Positions 8,544 to 17,009 of a DNA stretch of 64,000 nucleotides are shown here, piece by piece (positions within the stretch are counted from its first letter, which is position 1; the number at the start of each line of letters is the position of its first letter). This DNA is from Spirosomataceae bacterium TFI 002 (lineage in GTDB: Bacteria > Bacteroidota > Bacteroidia > Cytophagales > Spirosomataceae), in the NCBI GenBank assembly GCA_900230115.1, contig LT907983.1, positions 3,735,001 to 3,799,000 on the forward strand, read 5' to 3'. The translations under genes were made by a program, and so were the position numbers. The notes under the pieces were generated by a model. It was not told the DNA's origin. It was given only the letters and a program-made list of their open reading frames with translations, and did not search any database.

Positions 8544-9011
8544 TGTGAGGTTTGAGTTTTAGGTTGAAAAAAGAAAGATAAAAATAAATTATAAATCATC
8601 TTGCAGGTCGTCCACTATCAGTTCTTATTTATAGTCATGGTTTAAGGGATCATGCTATTTTTTGAATCAAAACAAGTTTTGATAGTTGTCCTATGAAGTT
8701 TGTGCATTTGGGAGAAGTCAAATTACTTGCCGATATTCTATAGAAAGTATGATGGTGAGAAAGTGGATACTTGGTATAAGTGATAAACTCAATTAGTTTT
8801 TTTATCTAAATATAAATGGTTTTTATGAATTAAAATACGCTGGCAATGAATTCACTCCAAGCACTCGAAATTGTTACTAAATTTATTTTACTGAGCCTAT
8901 TTCGTTTGTTTCTGATCGGTAAGGTTAAGCTCTAATAAGTCATTAGTAAGCAACCATTGTGATAGTTTGAACATCTATCCCCAAAGGTCAAATCACTAAA
9001 CGAGATTTTCA
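8544..9011. other. Non-coding gap of about 470 bases with a palindrome
   Basis: The gap holds the divergent control region of gdhA and the small membrane protein at 9012. One perfect palindrome is visible, ATCAAAAC-aa-GTTTTGAT at 8666-8683, which could be an operator for gdhA. I found no open frame, tRNA or terminator. Confidence 0.45.
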
Positions 9012-9428
9012 ATGTTAGAAAACCCGAAAGTTAATATCAAAATCAAACTTTCATTACTCTGGACTTCTGTCTTGTTTTGTTATTTGTATGGAGACTATTT
9101 TGAACTCTATGTACCAGACAAAGTAAATGGTTTGCTAACTGGAGACAACATCATGAATAGTCCCACGAATTTATTAATCGCTTCCATTGTGCTTTCCATT
9201 CCTTCTTTAATGGTAGGTTTATCAATTCTTTTGAAGCCCAAAATGAATAGATTTTTGAATTTACTTTTCGGTATCATATTTACAGTAATGATGCTATTCA
9301 TTGCATTTAATTCATTAACTCCTTGGTATGGTTTTTATGTCTATTTGGCAATTTTGGAAAGTATTATAACATTCTCAATAGTATGGTATGCTTGGAAATG
9401 GCCAACCATCATAACCCAAGAAGTATGA
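9012..9428 (+). CDS. Four-helix membrane protein (DUF6326-like)
   Basis: This 138-residue protein has four predicted transmembrane helices at about residues 12-28, 52-72, 78-99 and 105-128. Length and layout are like the DUF6326 group, a call made by eye only. No functional residues can be named. Its stop overlaps the next start in an ATGA junction (9425-9428), so the two membrane proteins are translationally coupled and may form a pair. Confidence 0.65.
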   Translation: MLENPKVNIKIKLSLLWTSVLFCYLYGDYFELYVPDKVNGLLTGDNIMNSPTNLLIASIVLSIPSLMVGLSILLKPKMNRFLNLLFGIIFTVMMLFIAFNSLTPWYGFYVYLAILESIITFSIVWYAWKWPTIITQEV

Positions 9429-10138
9429 ATACGCTTAATAAAAAAGCAAGGTTAGCTGGACTAATTTATTTAATCCTTGTTTTAGGTGGAATTATCAATT
9501 TGGTTTATATCCCTAGCCATTTAATTGACTGGGACAATGCGGTAAAAACTGTTGAGAATATCAATGGTCAAGAAACCTTATTTAGGTTATGGATTGTAAC
9601 TGGGATTATTACTTTTCTCACTTTCATGTTTTTGGTTTTAGCACTCTACAGGCTGTTGCATAATGTAAATAAATCTTTTGCCATGCTTATGGTCATTTTG
9701 GTTTTGGTGAGTGTGCCTATCTCATTTGTGAATATCCTACACAATTTTTCAATTCTGAGCCTCATTGGAGAAAAAGCCTATTTGGCTGACTTAGGAAATG
9801 AAGCTATTCAAAACCAAATTATGCTTCACCTTGATAGCTATCGAAATGGGCTTAAGTTTTCACAAATCTTTTGGGGACTTTGGTTATTTCCTTTTGGGTA
9901 TTTGGTCTATAAATCTAACTTTCTTCCCAAGCTATTGGGCGTAGCTTTAATGGCTGGGTGCTTTGGCTATCTTATTACATTTTTTGGAGGGTTCTTATAT
10001 GCGGATTTCAATAAAACAATTCTTGCCGAAATTGCTGGAATTCCAGCACCCATTGGTGAAATAGGAATCTGTCTTTGGCTTCTGATAATGGGAACAAATA
10101 AAATTAACTGGAATAGAGTCAAAGGTTTGAAGGAATGA
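9425..10138 (+). CDS. DUF4386-type integral membrane protein
   Basis: The protein starts MNTLNKKARLAGLIYLILVL, which is the usual opening of DUF4386 proteins (an RxAGxxYL-like motif running into the first helix). It has about six transmembrane segments over 237 residues. A longer frame begins at 9323, but the family N-terminus and the ATGA overlap with the previous gene both place the start at 9425. Function is unknown. DUF4386 genes often sit beside regulators or other small membrane proteins, and here the partner is the DUF6326-like gene. Confidence 0.8.
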   Translation: MNTLNKKARLAGLIYLILVLGGIINLVYIPSHLIDWDNAVKTVENINGQETLFRLWIVTGIITFLTFMFLVLALYRLLHNVNKSFAMLMVILVLVSVPISFVNILHNFSILSLIGEKAYLADLGNEAIQNQIMLHLDSYRNGLKFSQIFWGLWLFPFGYLVYKSNFLPKLLGVALMAGCFGYLITFFGGFLYADFNKTILAEIAGIPAPIGEIGICLWLLIMGTNKINWNRVKGLKE

Positions 10139-10185
10139 GGGTTGTTTCTCTTCAGAATCAGAACTATAGCACTTTCAAGTAAATT

Positions 10186-11460
10186 CTATTTTCGCAGAAT
10201 CCCAACACCTACCGTGCACTCCATACACCTTAGTTTGCTGCAAAATTCATTGTATTGCTCTATAGCTCCTTGGCTATCTTGCATGTTTTTGATAGGTAGC
10301 TTTAGCTTTTTCCAAGTCTTGGTAATTCTGTTTTCTTCTGCAGGAATAGTCTCAAGCAATGACATTGCTTTTTCAAAGGAATCTTGGTCGTCAATGTATT
10401 TTCCGTAAGCAACGAGTAGTGGAACAAGGGTGTTGATCACCAAATTATAAAAAGATGCCTTTCCCATTTGATTCTTACCCTTGGTTTGCTCCTTACCAAA
10501 ATCATAATGTCTTTGCCAGTAAGAATTAGGAAGAACCCTTAACTTTTTTGCCAGCTCATCAATTTCGAAGTTGTCCATAAGCAGTGACATAATGCTCTTG
10601 TTTTCGATCAAAAAAGAAAGCAATTGAGCCAGGCGAACAGTAGGGAAATTGCCAGGCCTTGTTCGCATGAACTTCCATTGACTTCTCAATAGTTTTGTTT
10701 CTTGTAGCGAGAATTTAGCACTTTGAAAATCGTAATGCTGCTTAAGGGTTTTAGCATATTCATCGCTTGGAGCATCGAGAAATCCTGCTTGGCCAAATAG
10801 CAATGCTTCCACCATGATAGGCTCGTGCAGTTGTTTTTGAAGAAAAGCTAAAGGCATGGACCTAGCTAGGCGTTCAAAAGCCTCATTATTTAGCTTAAAT
10901 CCAAAGTTTCTAAGTAATAATTGATAAGCTGTTTGTTCCCAATTTCCAGTATTTTGTTCTAAAATAGCTAATACTTCAGCTGCCTTTCTTTCCATTCTAC
11001 GGGCAAGAGCAGCATCTAACATCGCCATTTGTTTTAATTCACTTGTGTGTAGAAAGTCTTTTTCGCAAGCGATAGTAGATTTAGAACTAAGCAATTTTCT
11101 GTATTTGCTTAAGACTTTAGAATTGACTCTGTTTTTTAGCTCAATGGTTGGAATTCTTCTGTTTTCACCTGTAATTATAGGTATGTCTTCTTCCCACACC
11201 ACATGAAGGATCACATTGTCATAAGCTGCATCCTCTTGATGTTTATGCAAATGCCAATCGCTAGATTTTATATGGATTTCAATATTTCCAGCCCAGTTTA
11301 CATTACCTATTTTAATTCTTCCTTCGGAGAAATCGGGTCCTGAGTCATGGTTATGAAAACCTTTTTGAATGATAGTAACTTCTTCACCTGTGGTTGTATG
11401 AAGGTCTATGGTATTAAAGTCTTGATAATTCCAGATATAATGAAGGAAGTCCTCTTTCAC
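10186..11460 (-). CDS. DUF2851 family protein
   Basis: This 424-residue cytoplasmic protein matches the DUF2851 family of Bacteroidota and relatives. The N-terminal third is beta-rich, with NHDSGPDFSEGRIKIGNVNW and WAGNIEIHIKSSDWHLHKH, followed by HVVWEEDIPI. The rest is largely helical, and the C-terminus has a cysteine pair in CSKLRCMECTVG. The HKHQEDAAYDNVILHVVW region recalls nuclease or metal sites, but no activity is established. It starts two bases after the pyrF stop, so the two genes form an operon. Confidence 0.85.
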   Translation of the reverse strand: MKEDFLHYIWNYQDFNTIDLHTTTGEEVTIIQKGFHNHDSGPDFSEGRIKIGNVNWAGNIEIHIKSSDWHLHKHQEDAAYDNVILHVVWEEDIPIITGENRRIPTIELKNRVNSKVLSKYRKLLSSKSTIACEKDFLHTSELKQMAMLDAALARRMERKAAEVLAILEQNTGNWEQTAYQLLLRNFGFKLNNEAFERLARSMPLAFLQKQLHEPIMVEALLFGQAGFLDAPSDEYAKTLKQHYDFQSAKFSLQETKLLRSQWKFMRTRPGNFPTVRLAQLLSFLIENKSIMSLLMDNFEIDELAKKLRVLPNSYWQRHYDFGKEQTKGKNQMGKASFYNLVINTLVPLLVAYGKYIDDQDSFEKAMSLLETIPAEENRITKTWKKLKLPIKNMQDSQGAIEQYNEFCSKLRCMECTVGVGILRK

Positions 11461-11461
11461 A

Positions 11462-12280
11462 TTACATGTATTTATCGATTAAGTCAGCCATCTCCATTTG
11501 TAGCTTTTTAGCCTCTTCTCTTGCACTATCTGCAAAGTCTTCTCCGCTCGAAGCGTAAATGATTCCTCTGCTTGAGTTCACAAGGAGTCCACAATCTTTG
11601 TTCATTCCATTTTCTGCCACCTCAGCTAGGTTTCCACCTTGAGCACCAACCCCCGGGACGAGTAAGAAGTGATCTGGAACAATCGCACGTACTTGCTTTA
11701 GTTGTGAGGCTCGTGTAGCACCTACTACATACATAAGTTGTTCTTCGTCTCCCCAGTTTTGAGATACTTGCAGCACTTTTTCAAAAAGAGGTTTATCACC
11801 ATGATATTGAAAATCTTCGCTGCCTTTGTTTGATGTTAGAGCAAGTAGAATGACCCATTTGCCTTCGAATTCCAGAAAAGGAGTTACAGAGTCGGCACCC
11901 ATATAAGGGGCAACAGTGACAGAGTCAAATTCCATTCCCGAAGATTTTTTGTCAAAAAATGCTCTTGCATATAGACTAGAAGTGTTTCCAATGTCTCCAC
12001 GCTTGGCATCGGCTATGGTAAAAATGCTTTTTGGAATGTATTCCAATGTTCTTGCTAGACTTTGCCATCCGCTTGCTCCCATTGATTCATAGAAAGCAAT
12101 GTTGGGCTTGTAGGAAACTGCAAAGTCACTTGTTGCATCAATAATTGCCTTGTTGAACTCAAAAATAGGGTCTTCTGAGTTTAAAAGGTGCTTTGGGATT
12201 TTCTTGATGTCAGTATCAAGACCAACACAAAGGAATGACTTTTTGGCTTTTATTTGGGCTACGAGTTCTTTTCTATTCAT
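11462..12280 (-). CDS. pyrF: Orotidine 5'-phosphate decarboxylase, type 2
   Basis: This enzyme decarboxylates OMP to UMP, the last step of pyrimidine synthesis, in the cytoplasm. The 272 residues and the catalytic array [13 protein letters not shown] (Asp91, Lys93, Asp96) place it in the longer type 2 subfamily. LCVGLDTD near residue 20 and the phosphate-binding end [11 protein letters not shown] with [12 protein letters not shown] also fit. It is the first gene of a pair with the DUF2851 gene. A TATTTTTG -7-like element lies about 25 bases ahead of the start. Confidence 0.95.
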   Translation of the reverse strand: MNRKELVAQIKAKKSFLCVGLDTDIKKIPKHLLNSEDPIFEFNKAIIDATSDFAVSYKPNIAFYESMGASGWQSLARTLEYIPKSIFTIADAKRGDIGNTSSLYARAFFDKKSSGMEFDSVTVAPYMGADSVTPFLEFEGKWVILLALTSNKGSEDFQYHGDKPLFEKVLQVSQNWGDEEQLMYVVGATRASQLKQVRAIVPDHFLLVPGVGAQGGNLAEVAENGMNKDCGLLVNSSRGIIYASSGEDFADSAREEAKKLQMEMADLIDKYM

Positions 12281-12302
12281 CTTCAGACTTTGATTGAAAA
12301 AA

Positions 12303-12310
12303 CAAAAATA
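12303..12310 (-). promoter_or_regulatory. Possible -7 element of pyrF
   Basis: TATTTTTG on the minus strand matches the Bacteroidota -7 consensus TAnnTTTG and lies about 23 bases ahead of the pyrF ATG. No TTTG is seen at the expected -33 spacing, so the call is weak. Confidence 0.35.
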
Positions 12311-12383
12311 ATGGAAAAGGGCGGTCTTTCTTTATTCATCCAAAAATGCTACTTATTTTTGCTCACCCAACAAACCAATATTC

Positions 12384-12926
12384 ATGGAATTCAGGAAAAC
12401 CTCTATAGAGGGATTAGTAGAAATTTTACCAAGAGTTTTTAAAGACGAAAGAGGTTACTTTTTTGAGTCTTATCGTAGAGAACTTTTTGAGGAAAATGGA
12501 ATTCATGAAGAGTTTGTTCAGGATAATCAATCTTTCTCTACCAAAGGAGTTTTAAGGGGTTTGCATTTACAGCTTGACCCTCACGCACAAGGTAAACTTG
12601 TACGTGTAATCTCAGGAAAAGTACTTGATGTAGCAGTGGATGTTCGCCCTAGTTCGCCTACATTTGGTAAACATGAGACATTATTACTCACTGCAGAACA
12701 GAATAATATGTTCTATGTTCCTCCGGGTTTTGCACATGGTTTCATTACTGTAGAGGATGCAATATTCTCTTACAAGTGCACAAACAACTACAATAAAGCA
12801 GCCGAGTCAGGTATCATTTGGAACGATAAAGACCTAAATATTAATTGGGGAAGCACCGCTGCATTGGTATCTGAAAAAGACATGATTCTGCCTACTTTCG
12901 AAGAATTTAAAAAGCAAATTTTGTAA
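12384..12926 (+). CDS. rfbC: dTDP-4-dehydrorhamnose 3,5-epimerase
   Basis: The enzyme epimerises dTDP-4-keto-6-deoxyglucose on the way to dTDP-rhamnose, a precursor of surface polysaccharide. The 180-residue cupin has the family hallmarks RVFKDERGYFFESY, VQDNQSFSTKGVLRGLHLQ (with the catalytic His of GLHLQ), GKVLDVAVDVR and VPPGFAHGF. Other rml/rfb genes are not in the window, although a CpsB-type phosphatase follows 126 bases later on the same strand. The start at 12384 fits the usual N-terminus. Confidence 0.95.
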   Translation: MEFRKTSIEGLVEILPRVFKDERGYFFESYRRELFEENGIHEEFVQDNQSFSTKGVLRGLHLQLDPHAQGKLVRVISGKVLDVAVDVRPSSPTFGKHETLLLTAEQNNMFYVPPGFAHGFITVEDAIFSYKCTNNYNKAAESGIIWNDKDLNINWGSTAALVSEKDMILPTFEEFKKQIL

Positions 12927-12954
12927 GCCTGAGGCTTCGGATTTAGCGAATGTC

Positions 12955-12981
12955 ACCTCTTAATATGTTTATTTAAGAGGT
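12955..12981. terminator. Stem-loop after rfbC
   Basis: ACCTCTTAA (12955-12963) pairs perfectly with TTAAGAGGT (12973-12981) around a nine-base loop. The T-tract is poor, so it may be a weak terminator or a processing site. Confidence 0.35.
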
Positions 12982-13052
12982 TAATCCTGTGGCATGATCT
13001 TAGTGTCGGATTTAAGCAAATAACTTTTTCAAGTTTTATTGCTTAGAGTTTT

Positions 13053-13811
13053 ATGAGAACTATCATCGAGAAATCGACTTTAAATTTAAAGTCAACTACA
13101 AAAAATGTTTCGGTATTGACCGTAGATATGCATAATCACATATTGCCATCATTGGATGATGGAAGTGAGAATATGGAGATCGCCCTACACCTTGCAGCTG
13201 GAATGGTAAAAAAAGGTTTCAAGAAAGTTTTTGCAACACCTCATATAATGCCTGGATTTTATAATAACGATGAGGAGAAAATTCTAAGAAAGGTAAATAT
13301 GTTACGTCAGAATTTGAAGGACGAAAACATTCACTTGGAGATAGATTATGCCGCAGAATATTACGTTGATGAGAACTTCATAAAACTAATGGATACAGGA
13401 ATTAAACCGATTACCATTGGTAGACATACAAACTTCGTTTTAATAGAAACATCGTTTGTAGAAAGTTTCCAGAATGTATTAAAAGCGGTAGAAAAATTAT
13501 TAAATATGGGCTATAAGCCTGTTTTGGCTCATCCTGAGAGGTATATCTATCTGGACGAAACAAATCGTAGATGCGAAAAACTTCAAAATTTAGGCGTTCT
13601 TTTTCAACTTAATATCAATAGCCTAGGAGGCTATTATTCACAGCAAACTAAGAAGAAAGCGGAGTACATGGTTGAACACGATTTGGTGTCCTTTTTGGGG
13701 ACAAATATCCATAACGACATCCAGCTTCAGAGTTTAGATTATGCTACATCAAGTCCATATTATCATTTGGCCTTGAAATCATCAAGGTTATTGAATTATG
13801 CTTTAGTGTAG
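13053..13811 (+). CDS. CpsB/YwqE-type PHP tyrosine phosphatase
   Basis: Proteins of this group dephosphorylate tyrosine kinases that control capsule and exopolysaccharide export. The PHP metal motif DMHNHILPSLDDGS (His27, His29), FATPHI, a YAAEYYVDENF segment, and LAHPERY are all present in order over 252 residues. In the last motif the usual Asp-x-His is Asn218-Ile-His220 (LGTNIHND), which would remove one metal ligand. The matching Wzc/Wze kinase is not in the window. The upstream rfbC gene suggests a polysaccharide context. Whether the enzyme is active with Asn in this place is open. Confidence 0.85.
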   Translation: MRTIIEKSTLNLKSTTKNVSVLTVDMHNHILPSLDDGSENMEIALHLAAGMVKKGFKKVFATPHIMPGFYNNDEEKILRKVNMLRQNLKDENIHLEIDYAAEYYVDENFIKLMDTGIKPITIGRHTNFVLIETSFVESFQNVLKAVEKLLNMGYKPVLAHPERYIYLDETNRRCEKLQNLGVLFQLNINSLGGYYSQQTKKKAEYMVEHDLVSFLGTNIHNDIQLQSLDYATSSPYYHLALKSSRLLNYALV

Positions 13812-13887
13812 TAGTCTCCGAAAGGAAGTTTTATAAGTCCGATAAGTTTTCTACTTGGGCTATCAAAACTTAATTCGTTAAAACAAA

Positions 13888-14682
13888 TTAGCCCATTCGC
13901 TGGCGAAGCACCTCATAAAGTACAACTGCAGTAGCAACTGATACATTGAGAGAACCCACCTGACCTAGCATAGGAATTTTGACCAATTCGTCACATACCT
14001 TTAGAATTCCATCTGATACACCATCTTCTTCGGAACCCATCACAAGAGCAACTGGGCCTATCATATCTGTTCCGTAGTAGTTATTAGCAGCTTTCTCAGT
14101 ACAAGCCATTACCTTGAAGCCACTTTCTTGCAAAAGAATAACCGTTTTGCTTAAGTCAGTTTCTCGGCATACCGCAATGTGACTAAGAGCACCACTACTT
14201 GTTTTCATTGCGTCAGCATTAATTTGTGCCGCTCCTTTGGTAGGTACTACAATCGCATCCACACCACAAGCTTCAGCAGTACGAGCAATCGCTCCAAAAT
14301 TCCTTACATCAGTAAGGCGATCAAGTAGCAATACAATAGGTGCCCTCCCAGACTCATATGAGCTGGCAATTACAGTACTTAATGTTGCGTAATTGATAGG
14401 AGAAGCAAATGCTAGCACTCCTTGGTGGTTTTTGCGAGTAATTGAGTTCAGTTTTTCAACAGGAACCTTTTGAATAATAGCTCTTTTTGATCTAGCCAAT
14501 TGCTCCAATTCCGGATGGCTAAAGTCTTTCTGAACCAATATTTTCTCAATGTCTTTTTCTGACTTGAGTAATTCTAATACCGACTGAACCCCAAACACAA
14601 AATCTGCAGTGCTTTGTGGTCTTGGGGCATAACTTCTTTTATTGGAATCTCTATTTACTCCAAAACGCTTCCTGTTCTCCAT
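13888..14682 (-). CDS. rlmB: 23S rRNA (guanosine-2'-O-)-methyltransferase RlmB
   Basis: This is a SPOUT-class methyltransferase that uses SAM to methylate the 2'-O of a guanosine in 23S rRNA. The N-terminal substrate-binding domain (about residues 25-100, FVFGVQSVLELL) is followed by the knotted catalytic domain with LLDRLTDVRNFGAIARTAEA, the motif VMGSEEDGVS, and LGQVGSLNVSVATAVVLYE. The length of 264 residues is normal, with a basic tail of about 25 residues at the front. Its start lies 28 bases inside the end of the GWxTD gene, so the two are co-transcribed. Confidence 0.93.
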   Translation of the reverse strand: MENRKRFGVNRDSNKRSYAPRPQSTADFVFGVQSVLELLKSEKDIEKILVQKDFSHPELEQLARSKRAIIQKVPVEKLNSITRKNHQGVLAFASPINYATLSTVIASSYESGRAPIVLLLDRLTDVRNFGAIARTAEACGVDAIVVPTKGAAQINADAMKTSSGALSHIAVCRETDLSKTVILLQESGFKVMACTEKAANNYYGTDMIGPVALVMGSEEDGVSDGILKVCDELVKIPMLGQVGSLNVSVATAVVLYEVLRQRMG

Positions 14683-15947
14683 GCTTCAACAAAAGGATAC
14701 CAATATGCACCATATTCTGGATAGCGAACCAACTCAAAGTTTTGGTCCGAAAGCTCATTGGATTTTCGATAAAATGTAAAATAAATTGGATTTAAACTTT
14801 GCCCCTGATTGTACAACCATACTTCTCTTTTTCCATTTCGTTGTACACTAGATGGAGGGCCAATAATTGCATATACCATTCCTTGGTCTGTTTTCCAACC
14901 TTCTTTATAGGTGGTAAAAAGCTCATTGGTTTTGGCTACTCTTCGGTAAAATGACTTTATAATTGATTTTGCTTGGGCTTGATTTCCGTTCGTTAATCGT
15001 AAGAAATATAGGTCTAAAATATCTTTAGCTTCTAAACTGTCGCGAAATGCTTTGATTTCTTCATTTGTGCTCATGTATGACAGTGGGCCACTTAATTCGT
15101 CAGTATCAACTAAACGTGGGAAATATTCATCTACTACAACAAAACCGAAACTCCTATCTAACGAACTAGAATCGGGAGAAATGCAATAGTTTCCAGCTTC
15201 ATTAAGTATGATAGACTCACCATCTTTTATAGTTTTTACATATTCCACCGAAACTTCTGCAAGTTCGTTTCTTTTACTTGTAGACATTGGTGATAGGGCA
15301 GGAAGGCTATTGAAATTATATTTTTTCAAATACAAAGTTCCCATACCTCCGAAATTACTCTTTATGCTAATGCTTTTACCTGACTTAATTGCTGTTTCGA
15401 AAATTGGAAATGTCTCACTTTCAAGATACATTCCATATTTCTGATTTATTCTTAGGCCTGAGAAGTCAATGAAGGATTCATTCGTAAATTTCCTAGAGCC
15501 TTTGAGGTCAATAAATTCCATTACCAAAATAGCCGTTGGATGCTCTTTCAGTTTTGGGATTTGAAATTTTAAATAATAATCGCCGTCTTTAATTATTGTG
15601 GATTCACTGTCATAAACAACTTTTCCGGATTCTAACTTTTCTCTAATTCCAAAGTCTGGTTGAAGTACCCAACTTGTCCTAAATATATCGTTGAGAGCAG
15701 TAATGCTTGTGATTTCTGGAAGATTTTTGAAATCTATGCGTAGATAAACAGTTGCCGTGCTCGAGTCATTAAGTATATAATTACTTCTTATAGCATTGAT
15801 ATAAGGCTTGCTATCTTGCTCTTTTTTCACAACCGTAGGAAGCTCATTTGGGCTAACAGTTGCTTTTTTTACTGTTTTGCACCCAAAAAAACCTAAGAGA
15901 AAGGTCGATAAAGTGAGAATTATGAGATTACTTCGCAATGCGTTCAT
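14655..15947 (-). CDS. GWxTD-domain lipoprotein
   Basis: The protein starts with a lipoprotein signal (MNALRSNLIILTLSTF, lipobox before the Cys in LGFFGCK), so I place the start at 15947 and not at 15980. The C-terminal half has the GWxTD motif as GWKTDQGMVYAIIGPPSSVQ, followed by EVWLYNQG. These proteins are common in Bacteroidota and their function is not established. A periplasmic or outer-membrane location is inferred from the lipobox. The 5' end nearly touches that of the divergent hemoglobin gene, so the two promoters must overlap the coding starts. Confidence 0.85.
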   Translation of the reverse strand: MNALRSNLIILTLSTFLLGFFGCKTVKKATVSPNELPTVVKKEQDSKPYINAIRSNYILNDSSTATVYLRIDFKNLPEITSITALNDIFRTSWVLQPDFGIREKLESGKVVYDSESTIIKDGDYYLKFQIPKLKEHPTAILVMEFIDLKGSRKFTNESFIDFSGLRINQKYGMYLESETFPIFETAIKSGKSISIKSNFGGMGTLYLKKYNFNSLPALSPMSTSKRNELAEVSVEYVKTIKDGESIILNEAGNYCISPDSSSLDRSFGFVVVDEYFPRLVDTDELSGPLSYMSTNEEIKAFRDSLEAKDILDLYFLRLTNGNQAQAKSIIKSFYRRVAKTNELFTTYKEGWKTDQGMVYAIIGPPSSVQRNGKREVWLYNQGQSLNPIYFTFYRKSNELSDQNFELVRYPEYGAYWYPFVEAWRTGSVLE

Positions 15948-15952
15948 ATAAT

Positions 15953-16378
15953 ATGGAGGTAAATATAAGTAATAACGCAAGAGAAGTCTTTCAGGTTGTG
16001 CAAAAATCTAAATTAAGTGATATTAGTAATAGGTCGGATATAACAAAAGTTATACTTTCTTTTTACGACAAGGTACATAAGGACCCTGAGATGGCTCCAA
16101 TTTTTAAGATGCCAGCTGAGGAATGGGAACGGCATATTATTCGGACAGAAAACTTTTGGGAGAATTGGCTGTTCCAAACTGGGAATTATCATGGAGGACT
16201 CATGTGGGTTCACATTGAGAAAAATCAAACCCATCCACTTACTACCGACCTGTTCGAGAAATGGTTATCATATTGGTTTTTAACCTTAGACGAACTATTT
16301 GCTGGCGAAAAAGCGGATTTTATGAAAAGTAAGGCATTGGAGATTGCCCAAATGATGAACAAGAGACTAAATGCTTGA
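15953..16378 (+). CDS. Group III truncated hemoglobin
   Basis: This is a small heme protein for binding O2, NO or peroxide, in the cytoplasm. After about 25 loosely conserved residues, SDISNRSDITKVILSFYDKV begins the usual globin fold. FWENWLFQTGNYHGG and HPLTTDLFEKWL include the group III helices. The exact start is uncertain: ATG codons at 15938 and 15953 are both in frame, and a GTG near 16000 would match the usual N-terminus. The next gene overlaps its stop by eight bases. No binding partner is visible. Confidence 0.8.
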   Translation: MEVNISNNAREVFQVVQKSKLSDISNRSDITKVILSFYDKVHKDPEMAPIFKMPAEEWERHIIRTENFWENWLFQTGNYHGGLMWVHIEKNQTHPLTTDLFEKWLSYWFLTLDELFAGEKADFMKSKALEIAQMMNKRLNA

Positions 16379-17009
16379 AAAGACAATAAGTGTAAAAAGA
16401 ACTGCGAGGTATTTTATCATTGGTGATACTACTGTTCCAATCCAAAAAGTTTTCATTGCTTTCCACGGTTATGGACAATTGGCGTCACTCTTTGGTAAAA
16501 AGTTTGATTTTTTGGCTACAGAAGGCAACATTGTAATTGTACCCGAAGCTTTGTCACGATTCTATTTGGATGCAAAATACGATCGAATAGGAGCGAGTTG
16601 GATCACTCGTGAAATGAAAGAAGCGGAGGTAGAAGACTCCATCAATTTCGTAAATGAAGTAGTGAAGCCATTTCTCAAGCCTGAAACCGAAATTCATCTT
16701 TTTGGCTTTTCGCAAGGGTGCTCTATGGTCTTACGATGGGCGAATCAATTGAATCGTAAAGTAACTTCTATCGTAATTTGGGCTGGTTTTTTTGCCAAAG
16801 GTTTACAAGATATGATAGAGTTGGAAAAACTAGAGGGTGTAAATTGCCAATATATTTATGGCGATAAAGACGAATTCTTAGTTCATAATCCTGCCATCGC
16901 AAAAAGCTTCCAAGATGAAATTGTAAAAACTGGTTTATTCAAAATCACCTCTTTTGATGGGACACATAGGGTTCCAAATTCAGTTTTGAAGGAAGTATAT
17001 AATTCTTAA
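16371..17009 (+). CDS. Alpha/beta hydrolase (phospholipase/carboxylesterase-like)
   Basis: This 212-residue cytoplasmic alpha/beta hydrolase has an oxyanion-hole segment FHGYGQLA, the nucleophile elbow GFSQGCSM (Ser114), an acid in YGDKDEFL (about Asp172) and a His in DGTHRVP (about residue 195). It has no signal peptide. Its start overlaps the stop of the hemoglobin gene, so they form an operon. The natural substrate is unknown; small carboxylesters are likely. Confidence 0.85.
   Translation: MLEKTISVKRTARYFIIGDTTVPIQKVFIAFHGYGQLASLFGKKFDFLATEGNIVIVPEALSRFYLDAKYDRIGASWITREMKEAEVEDSINFVNEVVKPFLKPETEIHLFGFSQGCSMVLRWANQLNRKVTSIVIWAGFFAKGLQDMIELEKLEGVNCQYIYGDKDEFLVHNPAIAKSFQDEIVKTGLFKITSFDGTHRVPNSVLKEVYNS

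Noticed and set aside
9323-9424. N-terminal extension of the DUF4386 gene
   Set aside because: It overlaps the preceding membrane protein in another frame; the ATGA junction and the family start both point to 9425.
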